Assembly (NCBI GenBank): GCA_016880695.1
Contig: JAEHCY010000674.1
Span: forward strand, 1-7,706
DNA from: Chromatiaceae bacterium
GTDB lineage: Bacteria > Pseudomonadota > Gammaproteobacteria > Chromatiales > Chromatiaceae
Length of the DNA: 7,706 nt
Reading direction: 5' to 3'
Shown here one piece after another: positions 1-7,706 of the stretch; within the stretch, counting starts at the first letter, position 1; the number at the start of each line of letters is the position of its first letter. The notes beneath the pieces are model-generated. The model saw nothing but the letters and a program-made list of their open reading frames with translations. It had not been told where the DNA came from and did not search any database. The position numbers and the translations under genes were made by a program.

Positions 1-42
1 GACGCCGATCCGGATCTCATTGGGATCGAAGTGAATAGACAT
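1..42 (-). CDS. 5' end of a gene running off the left edge (possible Rossmann-fold protein)
   Basis: On the minus strand an ATG at 42 opens a frame that stays open to position 1 and reads MSIHFDPNEIRIGV. The start is supported by a GGGGA Shine-Dalgarno-like element (minus strand of 50-54), 7 nt upstream, which is the best ribosome binding site in the window. It follows the FGGY kinase on the same strand after about 100 bp. The last visible residues (IRIGV) look like the first beta-strand of a Rossmann fold. Nucleotide-sugar dehydrogenases of the WbpA/TviB type often begin this way, but 14 residues cannot establish a family. That a gene starts here is reasonably likely; its function is a guess. 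Confidence 0.45.
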   Translation of the reverse strand, partial: MSIHFDPNEIRIGV

Positions 43-68
43 GAGGTGTTCCCCGGGCAGCCCATCGC

Positions 69-88
69 GGTGGGTATGGGTGGGTATG
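69..88 (+). repeat. Two tandem copies of GGTGGGTATG
   Basis: The 10-mer GGTGGGTATG occurs twice head to tail (69-78 and 79-88) with no mismatch. It lies in the non-coding gap between the FGGY kinase stop and the start of the left-edge gene, and forms most of the G-quadruplex-type motif described separately. Confidence 0.7.
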
Positions 89-97
89 CAGGGGGGG
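72..97 (+). other. G-quadruplex-type motif
   Basis: Four runs of at least three G occur on the plus strand at 72-74, 78-80, 82-84 and 91-97, separated by loops TAT, T and TATGCA. This satisfies the common G3+N1-7 pattern for a potential intramolecular quadruplex. It lies 30-55 bp upstream of the minus-strand ATG at 42, so the G-rich strand would be the template strand for that gene. Folding and function are inferred, and G runs are frequent in high-GC DNA. Confidence 0.5.
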
Positions 98-114
98 ACC
101 GCGACGGCCCGCGC

Positions 115-120
115 ATGATA
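115..120 (-). promoter_or_regulatory. Candidate -10 box (TATCAT) for the left-edge gene
   Basis: The minus strand reads TATCAT here, five of six matches to the sigma-70 -10 consensus, about 70 bp upstream of the ATG at 42. No good -35 hexamer is visible at 16-18 bp spacing, so this is only a weak candidate. If it is used, the transcript leader would cross the G-rich motif at 72-97, with the G-run strand acting as template. Confidence 0.25.
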
Positions 121-145
121 ACCCGAATCGGGCCCGCCTGCGGAC

Positions 146-1441
146 CTAGCCCTCGGTGCCCGCGAGACCACGCAGCGCCAGGAGCGCCGTGCCGTAGGCC
201 GCCTGGGGGTGCCTTGCCGGCCACAGCGGAACCCCCAGCGCCCGCTCGCGGATGCGGGTCCAGCCCGCATTCTTGGCACCGCCACCGAGGCTGTAGATGC
301 GGGTGGGCGCTGGCGCCCCCAACCGACCGAGCAGGGTATAGCCCTCGGCCTCGATGCGGGCGATGCCCTCGAGCAGACCCTGGAAGAAGCGCCAGTCCTC
401 CGCCGGGCGCGGTTGCAGCCGCGGTTGAAGGTCGGGATGGTTGCGGGGAAAGCGCTCGCCGGGTGCCCGCAGGGGGTAATAGTCGAGACCGGTGGGCTCC
501 TCGGGGCGGAGCTGCCGGCTCAGGTCATCGATCTCGGACTCCGAGAAAAAGGCCCGCAGCACCCCGCCGCCGCTATTGGAGGCGCCCCCCACCAGCCAGC
601 GGTCACCCAAGCGATGGCTGTAGACCCCATGCTCGGCATCCGCGATCGGGCGCTCGGAGAGCAGCTTGACCACCAGGGTGCTACCTAGGCTGGTCACCGC
701 ATCTCCGGCCTCGGCGGCGCCCGCCGCCATCACCGCGGCGGTGCTATCGGTGGTCCCGGTACAGATCAGTACCTCCTCGGCCCAGCCGTACCCTCTGGCC
801 AGCTCGGGGCGCAGGCCTGCGACCGCGCACCCTGGGGGCAACACCTGGGGCAAAAGGCTTGGGTCGAATCCCAGCCCCCATAGCCAGGGCTCCCAGCGCT
901 CGGCCGCTGGTTCATAGCCGAGCTTGAGGGCGTTGTTCCAATCGCTCACCCCAAAACGACCGCAGAGCTGGCCGAGAACCCAATCCGCCTGGTGCAGTGC
1001 AAGCACCCTGCCCCTGGGCTGGAGGGTTCCGAGCAGGTAAAGGACCTTGGCGAGACTCGCGCTCGCCCCACGGGCGGGGGAATCGGGGGGTGCGAGCCTC
1101 GCGATGCGCGCCGCCTCCGCACGGCTGCGGGCGTCGTCGTACATCAGGGCGGGAGCCAGGGGAGTGCCTGAGGGATCGCACAGCAGCAGGGTGGAGGAGG
1201 TCCCATCCACCGCCAGGGCCCCAATCGGGCAATCCCGCAGCCCCTCGGAAAGATCGGCGAGGACCCGCTGCACCGCCTGCCACCAGAGCGCTGGGGTCTG
1301 CTCGGAGTAACCCGGAGCCGGCCGCTCGGGCGGCGGCAGTGCCACCGCGGCCTCGGCAAGCACCCCGCCCCCGCGGTCGATGGCCACCGCCCGGCACCCG
1401 GAGGTGCCCAGATCGATGCCCGCCGCGCAGAGCGCGGCCAT
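146..1441 (-). CDS. FGGY-family carbohydrate kinase, D-ribulose kinase-like (SePSK/AtXK-1 type)
   Basis: This is an ATP-dependent sugar kinase of the FGGY family, 431 residues from the ATG at 1441. Visible hallmarks are the N-terminal phosphate-binding motif GIDLGTSG (D10, T13), a second motif AVDGTSSTLLLCD near 78-89, the catalytic-base motif GTTDS with D232, TSLGST at 250-255, and the adenosine-binding GGGAKN at 386-391. The segments ALKLGY, GVYSHRLG, LVGGASNSGG, GLDYYPL and FQGLLEG match, from memory, the Synechococcus elongatus SePSK and Arabidopsis AtXK-1 proteins, which phosphorylate D-ribulose. The length, about 430 against about 500 for classical xylulokinases, also fits that subgroup. 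The likely reaction is D-ribulose + ATP to D-ribulose 5-phosphate in the cytoplasm, feeding the pentose phosphate or Calvin cycle. A GTG directly precedes the ATG (1444) and could be the start; neither has a clear Shine-Dalgarno. The family is certain; the substrate is inferred. Confidence 0.9.
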   Translation of the reverse strand: MAALCAAGIDLGTSGCRAVAIDRGGGVLAEAAVALPPPERPAPGYSEQTPALWWQAVQRVLADLSEGLRDCPIGALAVDGTSSTLLLCDPSGTPLAPALMYDDARSRAEAARIARLAPPDSPARGASASLAKVLYLLGTLQPRGRVLALHQADWVLGQLCGRFGVSDWNNALKLGYEPAAERWEPWLWGLGFDPSLLPQVLPPGCAVAGLRPELARGYGWAEEVLICTGTTDSTAAVMAAGAAEAGDAVTSLGSTLVVKLLSERPIADAEHGVYSHRLGDRWLVGGASNSGGGVLRAFFSESEIDDLSRQLRPEEPTGLDYYPLRAPGERFPRNHPDLQPRLQPRPAEDWRFFQGLLEGIARIEAEGYTLLGRLGAPAPTRIYSLGGGAKNAGWTRIRERALGVPLWPARHPQAAYGTALLALRGLAGTEG

Positions 1442-1453
1442 CACCCAGACATC

Positions 1454-1472
1454 CGCGGTTGTGAAAACCGCG
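1454..1472 (-). promoter_or_regulatory. Perfect 7-5-7 inverted repeat upstream of the FGGY kinase
   Basis: Arms CGCGGTT (1454-1460) and AACCGCG (1466-1472) are perfect reverse complements around a 5-nt spacer. The element ends 12 bp before the kinase ATG. It could be an operator for a dimeric repressor, or a leader hairpin near the ribosome binding region. There is no T-tract after it on either strand, so it does not look like an intrinsic terminator. The symmetry is seen directly; the regulatory role is inferred. Confidence 0.35.
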
Positions 1473-1597
1473 TCGCGAGCGGTCCGAGCACAGAGCGCCC
1501 CGCGGCCAGTTCCCGCGACTCCTCGGCGAGATAGGCGAGGGGTGAGCGGGAACCGAGCACCGCTGTTGGGATCGCGCAGCCGGTTTTTCGCACTCGC

Positions 1598-1987
1598 TCA
1601 GGGCAGAACGACGGGCTGGGGCGGGGCCCAGCCCCTCGCACGGTGCTCCGCCACCACCGTGGTGTAGAGGCCGCCGCGCACGTTGAAAGCGGCGGTGAGA
1701 CGCATGAAGCGCGGCTCGGTGGCCGCGACCAGATCGCCGAGGATCTGGTTGGTCACCGCCTCATGGAAGGTGCCTTGGTCGCGAAAGGACCAGCTATAGA
1801 GCTTGAGCGACTTGAGCTCCACACACCAGGCATCGGGCACGTACTCCAGCGTCAGCTCGGCGAAATCCGGTTGCCCGGTCTTGGGGCAGAGGCAGGTGAA
1901 CTCCGGGATGCGGATGCGGATGCTATAGTCGCGCCCGGGCTGGGGGTTGGGAAAGGTCTCCAGGAACTTGCTCGGTTGGGTGGCCAT
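1598..1987 (-). CDS. queF: NADPH-dependent 7-cyano-7-deazaguanine reductase (preQ1 synthase), short form
   Basis: QueF reduces the nitrile of preQ0 to the aminomethyl group of preQ1 with two NADPH, a late step before tRNA-guanine transglycosylase inserts preQ1 into tRNA for queuosine. The 129-residue protein has the single-domain length of the Bacillus-type enzyme rather than the tandem form of about 280 residues found in E. coli. The active-site segment [12 protein letters not shown] is intact, with nucleophile C34 and proton donor D41. The QueF signature ELKSLKLY is at 57-64, and FHE (H75, E76) supplies the substrate-binding glutamate. The spacings C to D (7) and C to E (42) match B. subtilis C55, D62 and E97. 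The start is the ATG at 1987, preceded by only a weak AGAAG element. The gene is divergent from smc. No other queuosine genes are visible nearby, and the short leader leaves no room for a preQ1 riboswitch. Confidence 0.95.
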   Translation of the reverse strand: MATQPSKFLETFPNPQPGRDYSIRIRIPEFTCLCPKTGQPDFAELTLEYVPDAWCVELKSLKLYSWSFRDQGTFHEAVTNQILGDLVAATEPRFMRLTAAFNVRGGLYTTVVAEHRARGWAPPQPVVLP

Positions 1988-2017
1988 GATCTTCTGTCGG
2001 CAGTCACAAGAGCCGCC

Positions 2018-2023
2018 AGTATA
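2018..2023 (-). promoter_or_regulatory. Candidate -10 box (TATACT) for queF
   Basis: The minus strand reads TATACT, five of six matches to the sigma-70 -10 consensus, 31 bp upstream of the queF ATG. It would give a leader of about 25 nt. The -35 region at 17 bp spacing is GC-rich and does not match consensus, so the call rests on the hexamer and its position in an otherwise GC-rich divergent spacer. Confidence 0.35.
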
Positions 2024-2062
2024 CGCAACCGCCCCCGGGACCGCACCGCGCGGGCGCCACGC

Positions 2063-2079
2063 AAGCGATGTAACCGCTT
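2063..2079. promoter_or_regulatory. Interrupted palindrome AAGCG-N7-CGCTT in the queF/smc spacer
   Basis: Five-base arms AAGCG (2063-2067) and CGCTT (2075-2079) are reverse complements around a 7-nt spacer. They sit in the most AT-rich part (about 2063-2107) of the 172-bp gap between the divergent queF and smc genes. The position suits an operator or the smc promoter region, but the arms are short. I could not identify a convincing smc promoter: TTGTCA at 2095-2100 resembles a -35 box but has no matching -10 box. Confidence 0.2.
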
Positions 2080-2159
2080 AATCTTACGCCGATTTTGTCA
2101 GATTCTCACGGCTGCGGCGGCTTGTGCTACCCCCACGGCTCCGGTATCTTGTGCCGCCC

Positions 2160-5100
2160 ATGCTCCTCGAAAAGATCCGACTGGCCGGCTTCAAGTCCTT
2201 CGTGGACCCCACCACGGTACCCTTTCCCGGCCGGCTGGTGGGGGTGGTGGGCCCCAACGGCTGCGGCAAATCCAATGTGATCGACGCGGTGCGCTGGGTC
2301 ATGGGCGAGAGCTCGGCCAAGATGCTGCGCGGCGAGTCCATGGCGGACGTGATCTTCAACGGATCGAGCAATCGCAAGCCGGTGGGCACCGCCACCATCG
2401 AGCTGCTGTTTGACAACAGCGACGGCAGCGCCGGGGGACAATACGCCCAGTACAGCCAGATCGCGGTCAAGCGCCAGGTCTCCCGCGACGGACAGTCGAG
2501 CTTCTTCCTCAACGGCATCCGCTGCCGCCGCCGCGACATCACCGACCTCTTCCTGGGCACGGGGCTGGGGCCCCGCAGCTACTCCATCATCGAGCAGGGG
2601 ATGATCTCGCGCCTGATCGAGGCGCGCCCCGAGGACCTGCGGCTGTTCCTGGAGGAGGCGGCCGGCATCTCCCGCTACAAGGACCGCCGCCGCGATACCG
2701 AAGGCCGCATTCGCAGCGCCCGCGAAAACCTCGACCGCCTCAACGACGTCCGCGACGAGGTGACCAAGCAGTTGCTGCACCTGGAACGACAGGCGGCGGC
2801 GGCTGAGCGCTTCAAGCGCCTCAGACAGGAGGAGCGCCAGGTGCGCGCCGAGCTCATGGCCCTGCGCTGGCAGGTGCTGGCGGCGGATCTGGCGCAGGCC
2901 GATGTGGCGATCCGCGAGCGGCAGACCGACCTGGAGGCCAGCCTGGCCCGGCAGCGGCACCTGGAGGCCGAGATCGAGGTGATTCGGGCCACCCATGAGG
3001 AGGCCGAAGAACGCTTCAACGAGGTGCAGGGCCGCTACTACGCGGTGGGAGCGGAGATCGCCCAGCTCGAGCAGGCGATCGGGTTCGCCCGCGAGAACCG
3101 CCAGCGCCGGGAACGGGAGCTGGCCGAGGCGGAGCGGGCCTGGCGCGAGGCGCAAGATCAGCAGAGTAAGGACCAGGCCAGTCTGCGCGCGCTGCAATTG
3201 GCCCAGGAGTCGGAGGGTCCCCTGCTCACCGCCGCGGAGGCCGAGGCGGCACGAAGCGCCGAGGGGCTGCTGGTGGCGGAGGAGCAGATGCAGCTCTGGC
3301 AAAGCCGCTGGGACGAGCTCAACCAGCTTGCCAACCGTCCAACCCAGACCGCCCAGGTCGAACGCACGCGCATCAACCACCAGGAGCAGCAACTGTTGAG
3401 CCACCAGCGGCGGCTACAGGCGATGGCCGACGAGCTCGGGCGCCTCGACCCCCGGAAGCTGGAGACCGAGACCCGGGACCTGGATGCGGCGGAGGCCGAG
3501 ATCCAGAAGCGGCTCGAGGCCCTGGAGGCCAGCGCACGCGGGGTTGCCGATCGACTGGCGTCCCTGACCAGGGCGCAGGCGGCCGAGCGGCAGGCATTGG
3601 ACCTGGCCCGCGCCGAGCTGCAGGCGGCCCGGGGGCGCCAGGTGTCGCTCGAGGCCCTGCAGGAGGCGGCCCTGGCCCGCGACGATCAGGCCCTGACCGA
3701 GTGGCTCCGCGCCCAGGGTCTCGCGGACGCCAAACCCCTCGCCGAGCACCTCCAGGTCACCCCGCGTTGGCGCAAGGCCGTGGAGGTAGTGCTCGGCCGG
3801 CACCTGCAGGCGGTCTGCGTGGGGTCGCTCGACGCCCACGGCACGCCCGCGCGGGAGACCGCCCCCGCCTCCCTCGCCCTGTTCCAGCCCGGCCTGGCCG
3901 AGGCACCCACCACAAGCACCAACGCTCTGGTTAGCCACATCCAGGCACCCTGGTCCCTCGCCAACCTGGTGGGCGAGGTGCACACCGCCGATGACCTCAC
4001 CCAGGCCCTGCGCGATCGGGGCAAACTCACCACTGGCCAGGCCTTGGTCACCCCCGCGGGGGAGCAGGTCGGGCCGGATTGGCTCCGGTTTCCCGGTCGC
4101 GACGATCAGACCCTCGGCGTCCTCGCCCGCGCCGAAGTCCTGCGTGAGCTGGGCGGGCACATCGAAACCCTGCAGATCCAGAGCGAGGACCTCTCCCAGC
4201 GCCTGGCGGAGCGGGACAGCGAACGCGCGGCGGCGGCGGCGGAGCGCGAGCGTGGCCAGGCGGAGATGATCGCCCTGCACCGGGAGCTCTCGCGGGTGCG
4301 CTCCCAGCTCACCGGCGCCCGTACCCGCCTGGAGCACCTCTTGGAGCGGCGGCGCGTGATCGCGGCGGAGCACGGGGAGCTTGAGGAAGCCCTCGGCGAG
4401 ACCCGCGAGGCCATCGAGCAGGCGCGCATGGGCCTGCATGAGGCCCTCGCCGAGATCGAATCCTTCGACGCCCAGCGCCAGGTGCTGGTCGCGGAACGCG
4501 AGCAGCGGCGAGCGGAGCTCGGCGCCCTGCGCACCGCGGCGGAGACCCATCGGCGGCGGGCCCAGGAGCTCAAGCTGGCGGTGCAAACCCGGGCGGCACG
4601 AATGGAGTCGACCGCCCTCGGGCTCGGGCGGCTCCAGGAGCAGCTTCGGCACCTGCAGAGCCAACACACGGCCCTGCAGAACGCCATCGAGGAGAGCGCC
4701 GCACCCACCAATGATCTCCGCTCCCGGCTCGAGCAGCAGCTCACCCGGCGGCTCGAGGTCGAGCGCGAGCTCACCGAGGTGCGCGAGCAGCTCGAGAACC
4801 TTGAGACCCGGCTGCGACATCTCGACCAGGACCGTCAGGGCGCGCTGCAGGCGGTGGAGGCGGAGCGTCGCCGCCTCGAGCAGCATCGGCTCGGGCGCCA
4901 GGAGCTCTGGGTGCGGAGCAATACCCTGGAGGAGCAGTTGCGCGAGGCCGGTGGCGACCCGCGTCAACTCCTCGCGGACCTGTCCGAAGGGGCGGATGAG
5001 CGCGACTGGCAGGAACGCCTCGACAAGCTCGCCCAGCGCATCGAGCGTCTGGGGCCGATCAACCTGGCGGCCATCGACGAGTACCAGGAGCAGGCCGAGC

Positions 5101-5663
5101 GCAAGCGCTACCTCGATGAGCAGCACTTGGACGTCACCCGCTCGCTCGATACCCTGGAGGAGGCCATTCGCCGCATCGACCGCGAGACCCGCAGCCGCTT
5201 CAAGGACACCTTCGAGCGGGTCAACGCCGGCCTACAGCAGATCTTCCCGCGGCTGTTCGGCGGTGGCCATGCCTACCTGGAGCTGACCGGTGAGGACCTC
5301 CTCGATACCGGCGTCTCGGTCATGGCGCGCCCACCGGGCAAACGCAACTCCAGCATCCACCAGCTCTCGGGCGGAGAGAAGGCGCTCACCGCGGTGGCCC
5401 TGGTGTTCGCCATCTTTGAGCTGAATCCGGCGCCGTTCTGCATGCTCGATGAGGTGGACGCACCCCTCGATGATGCCAATGTGGGGCGCTTCTGCGAGCT
5501 CCTCCGCTCCATGTCGGCGCAGGTGCAGTTCATCTTCATCACCCACAACAAACTGACCATGGAGATCGCCTCACACCTGGTGGGGGTCACCATGCAGGAG
5601 CCGGGGGTATCGCGGTTGGTCTCGGTCGACGTGGAAGAGGCCGCCCGCCTCGCCGCGATGTAA
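2160..5663 (+). CDS. smc: Chromosome segregation/condensation ATPase SMC
   Basis: SMC dimers, with ScpA and ScpB, form a ring ATPase that compacts and helps segregate the chromosome. The 1167-residue protein has the full architecture. The N-terminal head carries Walker A GPNGCGKSN at 31-39 (K37). A long coiled coil of Glu/Arg/Ala/Leu/Gln-rich heptads runs from about 165 to 510. The hinge spans about 514-660, the returning coiled coil about 665-960, and GPINLAA sits at 965. The C-terminal head has the ABC signature LSGGEK at 1069-1074, Walker B CMLDE (D1097, catalytic E1098) and the H-loop ITHNK (H1129). I chose the ATG at 2160 because MLLEKIRLAGFKSFVDPT is the conserved SMC N-terminus. An in-frame GTG at 2124 would add 12 residues unlike the family. 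Neither start has a Shine-Dalgarno sequence. zipA follows on the same strand after 88 bp. The gene is intact, with no frameshift. Confidence 0.98.
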   Translation: MLLEKIRLAGFKSFVDPTTVPFPGRLVGVVGPNGCGKSNVIDAVRWVMGESSAKMLRGESMADVIFNGSSNRKPVGTATIELLFDNSDGSAGGQYAQYSQIAVKRQVSRDGQSSFFLNGIRCRRRDITDLFLGTGLGPRSYSIIEQGMISRLIEARPEDLRLFLEEAAGISRYKDRRRDTEGRIRSARENLDRLNDVRDEVTKQLLHLERQAAAAERFKRLRQEERQVRAELMALRWQVLAADLAQADVAIRERQTDLEASLARQRHLEAEIEVIRATHEEAEERFNEVQGRYYAVGAEIAQLEQAIGFARENRQRRERELAEAERAWREAQDQQSKDQASLRALQLAQESEGPLLTAAEAEAARSAEGLLVAEEQMQLWQSRWDELNQLANRPTQTAQVERTRINHQEQQLLSHQRRLQAMADELGRLDPRKLETETRDLDAAEAEIQKRLEALEASARGVADRLASLTRAQAAERQALDLARAELQAARGRQVSLEALQEAALARDDQALTEWLRAQGLADAKPLAEHLQVTPRWRKAVEVVLGRHLQAVCVGSLDAHGTPARETAPASLALFQPGLAEAPTTSTNALVSHIQAPWSLANLVGEVHTADDLTQALRDRGKLTTGQALVTPAGEQVGPDWLRFPGRDDQTLGVLARAEVLRELGGHIETLQIQSEDLSQRLAERDSERAAAAAERERGQAEMIALHRELSRVRSQLTGARTRLEHLLERRRVIAAEHGELEEALGETREAIEQARMGLHEALAEIESFDAQRQVLVAEREQRRAELGALRTAAETHRRRAQELKLAVQTRAARMESTALGLGRLQEQLRHLQSQHTALQNAIEESAAPTNDLRSRLEQQLTRRLEVERELTEVREQLENLETRLRHLDQDRQGALQAVEAERRRLEQHRLGRQELWVRSNTLEEQLREAGGDPRQLLADLSEGADERDWQERLDKLAQRIERLGPINLAAIDEYQEQAERKRYLDEQHLDVTRSLDTLEEAIRRIDRETRSRFKDTFERVNAGLQQIFPRLFGGGHAYLELTGEDLLDTGVSVMARPPGKRNSSIHQLSGGEKALTAVALVFAIFELNPAPFCMLDEVDAPLDDANVGRFCELLRSMSAQVQFIFITHNKLTMEIASHLVGVTMQEPGVSRLVSVDVEEAARLAAM
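4227..4242 (+). repeat. GCG trinucleotide run inside smc
   Basis: Five consecutive GCG codons (4227-4241) encode five alanines, residues 690-694, in the returning coiled coil just after the hinge. A shorter alanine run occurs near 2791-2805 in the first coil. The run is in frame and compatible with a coiled coil, and such tracts can change length by slippage without breaking the frame. Confidence 0.6.
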
Positions 5664-5751
5664 CGAGGCGCTGTGACAGGCTGTACCAGGGCATGGATTG
5701 GGTTAAGCTATTGATCACCGTCCCATCCGCACCTTTACATCTGCGCTGCCC
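5664..5751 (+). other. smc-zipA intergenic gap, no clear promoter or terminator
   Basis: These 88 bp hold no stem followed by a T-tract, so smc transcription may read through into zipA-ligA. TTGATC with TTACAT 18 bp downstream (within about 5711-5740) is a poor sigma-70-like pair and could be a weak internal zipA promoter. Nothing else is recognisable. Confidence 0.3.

Positions 5752-7706
<1,955 letters not shown>

Noticed and set aside
122..132. CCCG-AAT-CGGG mini-hairpin downstream of the kinase as a terminator
   Set aside because: The stem is only 4 bp (5 with an unrealistic 1-nt loop) and lacks a T-tract on the minus strand, so it is not a credible intrinsic terminator.
31..669. Plus-strand frames of 212 and 159 codons over the kinase 3' half
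   Set aside because: The first is Pro/Arg/Ala-rich low-complexity sequence. Both overlap the kinase, whose catalytic D232 and GGGAKN motifs are read from the minus strand.
2124..2159. Upstream in-frame GTG start for smc
   Set aside because: The 12 extra residues (MLPPRLRYLVPP) do not resemble SMC N-termini. The ATG at 2160 gives the conserved beginning, and the GTG has no better ribosome binding site.
1988..2159. preQ1 riboswitch upstream of queF
   Set aside because: If the -10 box at 2018-2023 is used the leader is only about 25 nt, and I see no preQ1-type stem with an A-rich tail in the spacer.
3414..5126. Antisense open frame of 570 codons on the minus strand inside smc (and another of 425 codons at 2127-3404)
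   Set aside because: They lie exactly opposite the well-supported smc frame. In high-GC DNA with G/C at third positions the opposite strand is often stop-free. The products are Leu/Gly/Ala-rich low-complexity strings without any family motif.

Overview
The window looks like ordinary chromosomal DNA of a high-GC gammaproteobacterium. By eye it is roughly two-thirds G+C with strong G/C preference at third codon positions. The order smc-zipA-ligA on one strand is typical of gammaproteobacteria that use SMC rather than MukB (pseudomonads, xanthomonads, purple sulfur bacteria and relatives). A FGGY kinase close to the cyanobacterial/plant D-ribulose kinase group hints at an autotroph-like lineage such as Chromatiales/Ectothiorhodospiraceae, but that assignment is inference.

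Left part (1-1987), minus strand. A gene starts at 42 and runs off the left edge, with only 14 codons visible. A gap of about 100 bp follows, holding a 10-bp tandem repeat and a G-quadruplex-type motif. Next comes an intact FGGY carbohydrate kinase of the SePSK/AtXK-1 D-ribulose kinase type. A gap of about 155 bp contains a perfect 7-5-7 inverted repeat just upstream of the kinase start. Then comes queF, the short-form NADPH-dependent preQ1 synthase of queuosine biosynthesis.

Centre and right (2160-7706), plus strand. queF is divergent from smc across a 172-bp spacer. smc encodes the full-length chromosome condensation ATPase. It is followed after 88 bp by zipA, the membrane anchor of the FtsZ ring. 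zipA overlaps ligA (NAD+-dependent DNA ligase) by 4 bp (ATGA). The right edge cuts ligA at codon 377, in the OB-fold. Together the plus-strand genes cover chromosome compaction, septum assembly and DNA strand joining, and are probably at least partly co-transcribed.

I see no CRISPR array, insertion sequence, tRNA, rRNA, phage gene or novel defence-like cassette. All intact genes belong to known families. The points worth a second look are small: the G4/tandem repeat, the palindrome before the kinase, the kinase's likely substrate, the SD-less CCC-ATG start contexts, and a codon-like leftover stretch between queF and the kinase.
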